This document shows positions 8,068 through 13,424 of a DNA stretch of 13,424 nt, piece by piece. Where the stretch lies: positions 5,005-18,428 of the forward strand of contig JAUNBV010000022.1 of NCBI GenBank assembly GCA_030526885.1. Direction: 5' to 3'. Numbering within the stretch: position 1 is the first letter of the stretch; every line of letters starts with the position of its first letter. This DNA comes from Syntrophomonadaceae bacterium. GTDB lineage: Bacteria; Bacillota; Syntrophomonadia; Syntrophomonadales; Syntrophomonadaceae. Both the position numbers and the translations under genes were made by a program. The notes under the pieces were generated by a model, which was not told the origin of the DNA, did not search any database, and saw only the letters and a list, made by a program, of their open reading frames with translations.

Positions 8068-8280
8068 TACACGCCGTTCATCTAATCCCTTCCTTCAAAA
8101 CGCTCGCGTTTAGCCTAAAAAGTCCCTTCGCGCATGGTTATTTAAAAACTGCACTCAACCGGGTTCTAAAGTGCTTTGAGCCATTATTATCCCGCCGCAG
8201 GGGAAACGCTCCCGTAGCCAATCATTAGCAAGCGCCAGCCGCGTCGTGATATCAATTAGGCCTGGGTATTAATCTTGTGA

Positions 8281-8286
8281 TAAAAT
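8281..8286 (+). promoter_or_regulatory. Weak extended -10 candidate for the MFS exporter gene
   Basis: TGATAAAAT (8278-8286) resembles an extended -10 element (TGnTATAAT). No recognisable -35 box is at the right distance. It would give a leader of about 120 bases before ATG 8413. Confidence 0.3.
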
Positions 8287-8412
8287 AGTTTGGAATTTGA
8301 GAGTGGGAGAAGCAGCAACAGCCGCCCCCCGGCCACGGCTCCATACGGGCTAAGCTCTGGAGCTATCGGCGGTGGCTATGATAGCAATATAACCAGCCTG
8401 AAAGGATGAATT

Positions 8413-9651
8413 ATGAAACTCGAACTCTGGATGAAAAAGATCATCCTTTTTCTCGTCAGTCAGACCATATCCCTCATCGGCTCCTTTGTAGTATCCTATG
8501 CGGTGATCTGGTATATCACTATTGAGACCAGTTCTGGAATAATGATGACTATAGCGATACTCTGCAATTTCCTGCCCCAGATTATTATATCCTTATTCGC
8601 AGGGGTATGGGCTGACCGCTACAATCGCAAACTGCTGGTGATTTTTTCCGATCTCTTTATCGCGGCGGCCACGCTGGTGCTGGCTATTCTTTGGCTATCC
8701 GGCCATACCAATTTCGCCATCATCTTCGTGGTGATGGCGGTGCGTTCCATAGGCAGCGGGATCCAGATGCCGGCGGTTAACGCCATCATTCCGCAAATGG
8801 TGCCAACTGAGCAGCTTACGCGGATCAATGCCATCAACTCCACCATCACGAATGTGCTCACCCTTATCGCGCCTGCCCTGGGCGGAGTGCTGTTGGCAGC
8901 AGGCTTGGTTAACGCCCTCTTTTTCGACGTGGTCACCTGCCTGCTGGCGGTAATTACTTTTTCCTTTTTGCGCGTTCCCCCCACGGTCAGCACGAACAGC
9001 CCGGAAATCGTCGGCATTCTCGGCGATCTGAAAGCAGGCCTGGCTTATGTGCGCCAAAATGACTGGCTGCGCTTTATGCTCATTTTTTACGCCATCGGCT
9101 TTTTCCTGATATCCCCGGCCAGCTTTCTTTCACCCATCTTCGTGGAGCGGGTATTTGGTCCTGAGGTATGGCGGCTCACCGCCAATGAAATAGCCTGGTC
9201 TTTGGGTGCTGTCATCGGGGGTGGAGTGGTCGCGGTATGGGGCGGTTTCCGTAACCGCGTCTTTTCTATGGCTTTTTCCTATCTCTTTTTCGGTATCACT
9301 TTCGTCCTCATGGGCCTGGCCCATAATTTTTGGTATTATCTTTCCATAATGACAATATCCGGACTGTTTTTGCCTCTTTTTACTACCTCGGAGACCACCC
9401 TCATTCAGGAAAAGACTGACCCGCACATGATGGGACGCGTCTTTGCTATCATCAATATCATCGTCTCCGCGGTGATGCCGCTAGGCATGATCATGTTCGG
9501 CCCGCTGGCCGATGTGATGAACGTTCGCTATATCATAGTGGGTACCGGGGTGCTTACCATCTTAGTCGCCGTCTTCATCATGAGCAACCAAAAGTTCATG
9601 ACCATAGACACCGAGGGTCGTCCCGGCATGAAGCGTCAGAGCCGGTCTTAA
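8413..9651 (+). CDS. MFS efflux transporter, macrolide-efflux (Mef)-like
   Basis: This 412-residue membrane protein has about 12 hydrophobic helices, the normal size for the family. MFS motif A appears as GVWADRYNRK (64-73) between TM2 and TM3. The segment from RSIGSGIQMPAVNAIIP (111-127) to VPTEQLTR closely follows the pattern of MefA-type proton-driven exporters, as do FLPQ near residue 53 and the late QEK...MGRVF segment. I infer export of a drug or other amphiphile by proton antiport in the cytoplasmic membrane; the substrate cannot be assigned. AAGGA at 8402-8406 is 6 bases before ATG 8413. The gene uses more AT-ending codons (ATA, TTA, ATT) than its neighbours, which may indicate separate origin. 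It is the first gene after repeat copy A, inside the 4.25-kb segment bracketed by the repeats. Confidence 0.9.
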   Translation: MKLELWMKKIILFLVSQTISLIGSFVVSYAVIWYITIETSSGIMMTIAILCNFLPQIIISLFAGVWADRYNRKLLVIFSDLFIAAATLVLAILWLSGHTNFAIIFVVMAVRSIGSGIQMPAVNAIIPQMVPTEQLTRINAINSTITNVLTLIAPALGGVLLAAGLVNALFFDVVTCLLAVITFSFLRVPPTVSTNSPEIVGILGDLKAGLAYVRQNDWLRFMLIFYAIGFFLISPASFLSPIFVERVFGPEVWRLTANEIAWSLGAVIGGGVVAVWGGFRNRVFSMAFSYLFFGITFVLMGLAHNFWYYLSIMTISGLFLPLFTTSETTLIQEKTDPHMMGRVFAIINIIVSAVMPLGMIMFGPLADVMNVRYIIVGTGVLTILVAVFIMSNQKFMTIDTEGRPGMKRQSRS

Positions 9652-9712
9652 AAACCAACGCAATTGGCGGCCTATCGCTTGGAAAAAGCCGGCCTTCCCG
9701 CACGAGGACGCC

Positions 9713-9735
9713 GGCAAGAAATAAAGTTTCTTGCC
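9713..9735. terminator. Perfect 9-bp hairpin after the MFS gene
   Basis: GGCAAGAAA (9713-9721) and TTTCTTGCC (9727-9735) pair perfectly around a 5-base loop. A competing GCCGGC pair (9688-9693 with 9710-9715) overlaps it. No U-tract follows directly, so terminator function is uncertain; it could also be part of the leader of the lipoprotein gene. Confidence 0.4.
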
Positions 9736-9804
9736 CAAGGTGTAACATTTTGCCCCGCTTTGTTGTATGTACAGTCAAGAACCAAAACTAAAGGAGGTGC
9801 TGAT

Positions 9805-11199
9805 ATGGTCAAGAAGCGCATTATCATGCCGGCATTGTTGCTCATGGCGGCTCTGCTGGGCCTGATCTCCTGCGCCCCGGCGGCGCCGGCGGGGGATGAT
9901 TTTACCGTGGTGGCGGTCATGCCCCTGGAAAATGCCGAGTTGTATGATGCGAAACGAGCGGACGCGGAGTTACCGGAGGCCGACACCTCAGACATCGCGG
10001 AAATCCTGGCCGAGTACCGGACCGATGACGGGGGTCGGGTGCTGTTTTACCGCTCCCATGCGGGCGAAAAATACTGCGCCTACCAGCCGACAGGCAGTGA
10101 CCGCCTGTACCAGCTCACCCAGGAAGTAAACTTCTACGAGGAAGGTTATGCGATAGTACCCTTTACCGACGTGCTGGGGCATGATGGCTTCCGCATCGGC
10201 TGTCCGCGCGGGGCAGCCTACTACGCCTTAGACTACTACTATTTCGATGATACCGGGATGCCCCGGATGTTAGCTGCATGCGCCAACTACGTGCTGGAGG
10301 AGGACTTCGACCAGGACGGGCAACGGGAACTGCTGTGGTTCTATCATGGCCGCGAGCCTTATTACTACTTCCGGCAACAGGGGGACATTTACATGGCTTA
10401 TGTGGAGGCCATGCTGCAGGAGGCCTTGCCCGAATGGGTGATCGGCGGCGTGCAGCCCTACGACCTGATAGAGGGGCGGTTGCCCTTTCACTACATGATA
10501 AAGAATGATGACCGTTTCACCCTGCACAATGCCTGGTTCCGCTTCACCGCTGACGCCATAGAAGTGCTGGTGCCGGCGGATACCCCGCTCCCGGGGGCGG
10601 AGTCAGGGGACGAGTTGGTGACGCCGGGAATTATCACCGATTTGATGGATTCCAAGGGCTTGTTGGAACATCAGGTGGATGCATTGATGGATATGGGCTA
10701 TTTACCTTTTGAGATCGAGCCCATGTCGCTGGAGGAAGTGAACGCCATACTGACCAGGGATTTAAATAACGAAGAAAAAGCAAGGTACTACGCCAGTCTC
10801 AGCGACCCCTTGGTGTACGTAGACGGGGAAGGCATTATCGATTTTGGGGTAAGCCTTGATGCGGTTGACGCTACCAGCGAGCTGGGGATATATGACTTGA
10901 GCCGGAGCGAACGGTTGAGCTTTGAGCGGCAGATAAACTATCAGAGGATATATTCCCTCACGCCGAGTGGATTTAAAACCAACAGCGAGAAAATAACCGT
11001 AACCAACAGTATGCCGGAGCACGCGGTCACCGTCCATCTGTTTTATACAGATGATGTTGAAACGCCATTAATGCAGTTTTCGCTGGAGCCGCAGGAAACG
11101 AAGTCTTTCACGAATTTGACCGCGGCTATGTATTATTCGCTGGGAGTCAGTACGGATATAGCCGACCCTATATATGTTCGGCTGGATATCAGTGATTGA
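9805..11199 (+). CDS. Predicted lipoprotein of unknown function
   Basis: This 464-residue exported lipoprotein has the signal MVKKRIIMPALLLMAALLGL with lipobox LISC, Cys at residue 23. I do not recognise a named family. The first half is rich in aromatic beta-strand-like segments and contains DFDQDGQRELLWF (167-179), an EF-hand-like or VCBS-type calcium loop with D167, D169, D171 and G172. A helical stretch follows (about 270-330), then a probable beta-sandwich C-terminus. Start choice is firm: AAGGAGGT (9791-9798) lies 6 bases before ATG 9805; an open frame extends further upstream but has no comparable SD. The codons for LLGLISCAPA share a 31-nt exact match with the fourth TM segment of the BlaR1-like gene, pointing to a recombinational link. 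It could be a ligand-binding or sensor-associated protein related to the extracellular part of such proteases. Confidence 0.85.
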   Translation: MVKKRIIMPALLLMAALLGLISCAPAAPAGDDFTVVAVMPLENAELYDAKRADAELPEADTSDIAEILAEYRTDDGGRVLFYRSHAGEKYCAYQPTGSDRLYQLTQEVNFYEEGYAIVPFTDVLGHDGFRIGCPRGAAYYALDYYYFDDTGMPRMLAACANYVLEEDFDQDGQRELLWFYHGREPYYYFRQQGDIYMAYVEAMLQEALPEWVIGGVQPYDLIEGRLPFHYMIKNDDRFTLHNAWFRFTADAIEVLVPADTPLPGAESGDELVTPGIITDLMDSKGLLEHQVDALMDMGYLPFEIEPMSLEEVNAILTRDLNNEEKARYYASLSDPLVYVDGEGIIDFGVSLDAVDATSELGIYDLSRSERLSFERQINYQRIYSLTPSGFKTNSEKITVTNSMPEHAVTVHLFYTDDVETPLMQFSLEPQETKSFTNLTAAMYYSLGVSTDIADPIYVRLDISD

Positions 11200-11227
11200 T
11201 TAAATTTTAAACGAAAACCATTTCCTA

Positions 11228-11263
11228 ACGCTCCCCGATACAGAATTCTATACCGGGGAGCGT
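11228..11263. terminator. Strong hairpin after the lipoprotein gene
   Basis: ACGCTCCCCG (11228-11237) pairs perfectly with CGGGGAGCGT (11254-11263). The pairing can continue with two mismatches to a central GAATTC. No U-tract follows on the plus strand; the T-rich side is on the minus strand, where no gene ends. It is a possible terminator of the lipoprotein transcript. Confidence 0.5.
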
Positions 11264-11308
11264 GCGCCGAGGAAGAAGGAATAACCTAGATGTAATCAGG
11301 GCATTTAC

Positions 11309-11337
11309 TGGACAAAGGCGCATAACGGGGGTACAAT
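11309..11337 (+). promoter_or_regulatory. Candidate promoter for the nucleotidyltransferase gene
   Basis: TGGACA (11309-11314, 5 of 6) and TACAAT (11332-11337, 5 of 6) are separated by 17 bases. Transcription would begin near 11344, shortly before the SD at 11356-11363. The gene therefore appears to be its own unit, separated from the lipoprotein gene by the strong hairpin. Confidence 0.65.
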
Positions 11338-11371
11338 CCAAACATAACGGTAAAGAAAGGGAGTACGCTCC

Positions 11372-11797
11372 ATGGACCAAACGATAGTCGACGAATTGGT
11401 GGCGGGCCTGCGCCAGATTTTCTCGGCACATCTGGTCAGCGTAATACTTTACGGCTCGGCGGCGAGAGGGACCGCCACGGAGGAATCGGACATAGACGTG
11501 GCTATTCTGTTGGACGGCGACGTGGATAGGGGGGCCAAGGATAGGCTGGTAGACTTTTTGTGCGAACTGGATTTAAAGTATGACCGGGTATTTTCCATCA
11601 TCGACATTGACAACGCGCGGTTCATCCAGTGGAGGGACGTACTTCCGTTCTATGCGGCGGTCATGCGGGAAGGCGTGGTGCTATGGGCGTTGCTCCAGTT
11701 TCCCGGCGCCGCCGACCAGGTGTGGGTGCCGGAAGGCGACTTGTCGTTTGATTTTGACCGGCAGGTGGAGGACGCCGACCCGCATCAGATTCCGTAG
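11372..11797 (+). CDS. Minimal nucleotidyltransferase (MntA-like) with C-terminus fused to repeat-encoded tail
   Basis: Residues 1 to about 106 form a minimal nucleotidyltransferase. The signature is LYGSAARGTATEESDIDVAI (27-46), with G28/S29 and metal-binding D40 and D42; D78 or D80 is the likely third acid. Members typically end shortly after the REGVVLW segment seen at 100-105. Here the frame continues through a short linker (LLQFPGAADQVWVPE) into GDLSFDFDRQ...DPHQIP, identical to the end of the BlaR1-like protein and encoded by repeat copy B. In MntA/HepT toxin-antitoxin pairs the enzyme AMPylates and neutralises a HEPN toxin encoded next to it. No HEPN gene follows here, so the protein may be an orphan or a remnant of a broken pair. 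ATG 11372 has AAAGGGAG (11356-11363) 8 bases upstream. The catalytic part looks intact; the tail is probably acquired. Confidence 0.85.
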   Translation: MDQTIVDELVAGLRQIFSAHLVSVILYGSAARGTATEESDIDVAILLDGDVDRGAKDRLVDFLCELDLKYDRVFSIIDIDNARFIQWRDVLPFYAAVMREGVVLWALLQFPGAADQVWVPEGDLSFDFDRQVEDADPHQIP

Positions 11798-12317
11798 AAG
11801 CGGGGCATGGCTCGGCGGGGGGGCATTAACTGCTCTCCCCTCGTATCCCTTTCGACTGCTTATAATTTGTTGTTAAGCGATGCCCTCCTTAGAGATGAGA
11901 ATTAGGCCCCGACGGGCGGGAAAGGTGAGCACCCTGGGCGGCGGGGGAATATAATAGATACAAGGCGGCGTCCGGGGAATAAGGGAGAGGAGACTGATTA
12001 GGGCTGCCACGGGGCGTGGCAACGGTTTTGGGCATGACGATGGCCGGCGCCTGAGCGATATGTTGACTAAGGGACGAGTTGAATCCACTTAACAAAAAAC
12101 CGGGCACTTAACAAGAAAAGACCATTCGGCTTACAATCAGTGACCACTCACCGTACGAAAAAAGACTGTCCCAACGCCTCCAAAGCTTAGTTTTACCGCC
12201 TAAAAAGCCTGACCTTAAAAATCGCTTAGTAATGATCGCCCTTCACTTAACAAGACAGGAGCATTCGCCGTAAAAACGGTGGTTAGAGCCACGAACAAGC
12301 CGACCAAGCTTTAAAAA
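11735..12317. repeat. Long direct repeat, copy B (583 bp, no differences seen)
   Basis: This is the same sequence as 7485-8067 at a constant offset of 4250. It begins in frame within the nucleotidyltransferase gene, contributes its last 20 codons and stop, and continues as non-coding DNA. The right flank (12318-12380) matches copy A's flank at about 65 percent, with mostly C/T differences. Weaker shared words occur further on, for example TTGAGCCAT at 12558-12566 and near 8177. Confidence 0.97.
11870..12253. repeat. Cluster of four TTGTTAAGYG motifs (copy B)
   Basis: This is the same arrangement as in copy A: plus strand at 11870-11879, minus strand at 12086-12095, 12105-12114 and 12244-12253. 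It is identical because it lies within the 583-bp repeat. Confidence 0.7.
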
Positions 12318-12485
12318 CGCATACCGCCCATCTCACATCGCCCCTCAAAACGCCCATCTTTAGCCCCCAAACCCCCTTCGCACCGAGCCCGTCCCCATAA
12401 ATCGCCTGCCATTTCGCGCCGCTTGCCCCGCTGCCGCCCTGCACCATTCATCGCATGGCGCTAAGAAGTTTTGATAAGGAGGCGG

Positions 12486-12518
12486 CCATGCTATTAGCCG
12501 CCCCATGCTATCCGCCGC
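12486..12518. repeat. Short tandem repeat with hairpin
   Basis: CCATGCTAT followed by a GCCGCC-like stretch occurs twice in succession (12486-12502 and 12503-12518). GGCGGC at 12481-12486 can pair with GCCGCC at 12497-12502. This may be a decayed structural element in the leader region of the epimerase gene. Confidence 0.5.
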
Positions 12519-12562
12519 ATAGCTGTAAAGAGCTTTGGCTAGGCAGGAGATCACGCCATTGA
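12488..12562 (+). CDS. Possible 24-residue small ORF upstream of the epimerase
   Basis: ATG 12488 is preceded by AAGGAGG (12476-12482) with a 5-base gap, a near-ideal ribosome binding site. The frame reads MLLAAPCYPPHSCKELWLGR and ends at TGA 12560-12562. It lies wholly inside the tandem repeat and hairpin region, before the predicted epimerase promoter, and no counterpart is visible after copy A. The SD is the main support, so this could be coincidence. Confidence 0.25.
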   Translation: MLLAAPCYPPHSCKELWLGRRSRH

Positions 12563-12607
12563 GCCATCCCCCCGCCGCTACTCCCTGCGCCCTGTTGCCT
12601 GAAAACA

Positions 12608-12636
12608 TTGACTTCCCCCTGGCAATACTATACCAT
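12608..12636 (+). promoter_or_regulatory. Candidate promoter for the epimerase gene
   Basis: TTGACT (12608-12613, 5 of 6) and TACCAT (12631-12636, 4 of 6) are separated by 17 bases. This places the transcription start near 12643, just upstream of the SD at 12657-12662. Confidence 0.5.
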
Positions 12637-12668
12637 GTACAGGAGTAATGGCCGAAGAGGGGATTTAA

Positions 12669-13424
12669 TTGTATTTGGGTAAGGTCATGGCGGTATTTGG
12701 CACGCGTCCGGAGGCTATCAAAATGGCTCCGGTAATTGCTGCGCTCCAAGCGAAGGAAGGCATCGAAACGCGGGTGACGGTCACCGCTCAGCACCGCGAG
12801 ATGCTGGATCAGGTTTTGGAACTCTTTGCCATAAAACCGGATTATGATTTAAACCTGATGAGGGAAAGGCAGGATCTGTACAGTATCACCACCGGTGTGC
12901 TGAATGGGATGAAGCCTATTTTGGAGCAGGAAAAGCCTGATTTGGTGTTGGTGCACGGGGATACCACCACCAGCACCGCGGTCGCTCTGGGCGCGTTTTA
13001 TCAGCGCATTCCGGTGGGGCATGTGGAGGCGGGGCTGCGCACTTATAACCGCTATTCCCCCTGGCCGGAGGAAATGAACCGGACCCTGACCGGGCGTCTG
13101 GCCGAGCTTCATTTCGCCCCCACGGATACCGCCCGCGACAATCTCATCCGCGAATCCACTCCCAGTTTTAAAATCTGGGTCACCGGCAATACGGTGATCG
13201 ATGCCCTGCTCCAGACCGTGAGCCAAGACTACGAATTTGGAGGCGAACTGTCTGAGGTGGATTTTTCGCGCCGCATCGTGCTGGTGACTACCCATCGGCG
13301 GGAAAACTGGGGCGAAGGTATGCGCCGTATCTATCAGGCATTGCTTAATCTCGTCTCGCGTTATGACGACATAGAGGTGGTGTTCCCGGTGCACCGCAAT
13401 CCCATCGTGCGCGAGATGGCCGAG
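12669..13424 (+). CDS. wecB: UDP-N-acetylglucosamine 2-epimerase (non-hydrolysing), 3'-truncated by the window
   Basis: The first 252 codons of a WecB/MnaA-type enzyme are present and the frame is open to the last base. It interconverts UDP-GlcNAc and UDP-ManNAc in the cytoplasm, supplying ManNAc for wall teichoic acid linkage units or surface polysaccharide. The first strand and nucleotide loop read KVMAVFGTRPEAIKMAPV (5-22). Residues matching the known catalytic set are D98 in HGDTTT, E120 in HVEAGLRT, E134 in PWPEEMNR and H209 in THRRENWG. The start is TTG 12669: GAGGGG (12657-12662) is 6 bases upstream. The first in-frame ATG (12687) would cut into the first beta-strand and has no SD. The gene is the first one after repeat copy B and has its own candidate promoter. 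Usual length is about 370-390 residues, so roughly a third lies beyond the window. Confidence 0.95.
   Translation, partial: MYLGKVMAVFGTRPEAIKMAPVIAALQAKEGIETRVTVTAQHREMLDQVLELFAIKPDYDLNLMRERQDLYSITTGVLNGMKPILEQEKPDLVLVHGDTTTSTAVALGAFYQRIPVGHVEAGLRTYNRYSPWPEEMNRTLTGRLAELHFAPTDTARDNLIRESTPSFKIWVTGNTVIDALLQTVSQDYEFGGELSEVDFSRRIVLVTTHRRENWGEGMRRIYQALLNLVSRYDDIEVVFPVHRNPIVREMAE

Larger units (their letters stand above)
7548..8412. other. Gene-free interval, 865 bp
   Basis: No supported coding region lies here. The first 520 bp belong to the long direct repeat. A small hairpin TGCCAC-GGGGC-GTGGCA (7755-7771) followed by a short T-run could end blaR1-like transcripts, but weakly. From about 7840 to 8150 the sequence has many A-tracts and few reading frames. 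The last 110 bp before 8413 contain possible leader hairpins and a weak -10 element for the exporter. Confidence 0.7.
11798..12668. other. Gene-poor interval, 871 bp
   Basis: This interval is almost the same length as the gap after copy A (865 bp). Its first 520 bp are repeat copy B, and the rest is a C-rich diverged counterpart of copy A's flank. It contains a possible 24-codon reading frame, a small tandem repeat and the promoter of the epimerase gene. No other gene was supported on either strand. Confidence 0.7.

Noticed and set aside
9765..9773. TGTATGTACA before the lipoprotein gene as a second BlaI operator
   Set aside because: It is a short TGTACA palindrome with no resemblance to the long arms of the 4822-4862 dyad, so chance is likely.
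9664..9804. N-terminal extension of the lipoprotein to 9664
   Set aside because: AAGGAGGT directly precedes ATG 9805, which begins a standard lipoprotein signal peptide; an extension would bury that signal.
7485..12317. Insertion sequence or composite transposon
   Set aside because: I saw no transposase or integrase gene, no terminal inverted repeats at the repeat borders and no target-site duplication. The flanking similarity continues in register beyond the identical core.
12360..13394. Minus-strand frames of 144 and 181 codons opposite the epimerase gene and its leader
   Set aside because: The plus strand carries an unmistakable WecB sequence with all catalytic residues; the minus frames are shadows, and no SD supports them.

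Overview
The window looks like chromosomal DNA from a fairly GC-rich Bacillota (Clostridia-type) bacterium. The grounds are strong AGGAGG-like ribosome binding sites, lipoprotein signal peptides, a BlaI/BlaR1-type pair, and a solute-binding lipoprotein next to a hybrid sensor kinase. The genus cannot be read from the sequence.

Layout. (1) 55-435 (+) encodes a tiny membrane protein with two His-pair helices, probably a b-type haem protein. It converges on 503-4593 (-), a two-gene operon in which a substrate-binding lipoprotein is followed by a large hybrid histidine kinase. No ABC permease is present, so the pair probably acts as a sensor. (2) A consensus promoter overlapped by a perfect 17-bp-arm dyad drives 4885-7547 (+), a BlaI-family repressor translationally coupled to a BlaR1-like M56 metalloprotease with a large, non-penicillin-binding extracellular domain. 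(3) 7548-8412 carries no convincing gene; its first 520 bases belong to a long repeat. (4) 8413-9651 is a Mef-like MFS exporter, 9805-11199 a lipoprotein, and 11372-11797 a minimal nucleotidyltransferase whose C-terminus is fused to the same repeat. (5) 11798-12668 is a second gene-poor stretch made largely of the second repeat copy. It is followed by a UDP-GlcNAc 2-epimerase (wecB/mnaA type) that starts at TTG 12669 and runs off the window.

The most unusual structure is a direct repeat with no difference seen across 583 bp (7485-8067 and 11735-12317, offset 4250). It begins inside two unrelated genes, giving both proteins the same last 20 residues, and continues as about 520 bp of non-coding DNA. 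Identity falls abruptly at the right edge to about 65 percent, with no change of register. Inside the repeat a 10-mer, TTGTTAAGYG, occurs once on the plus strand and three times on the minus strand. The repeats bracket the exporter, lipoprotein and most of the nucleotidyltransferase, so this 4.25-kb segment could be deleted or amplified by recombination. A separate 31-nt exact match links the BlaR1-like gene to the lipoprotein gene. Together these suggest repeated local duplication and conversion around the BlaR1-like locus, although an assembly artefact must be excluded.
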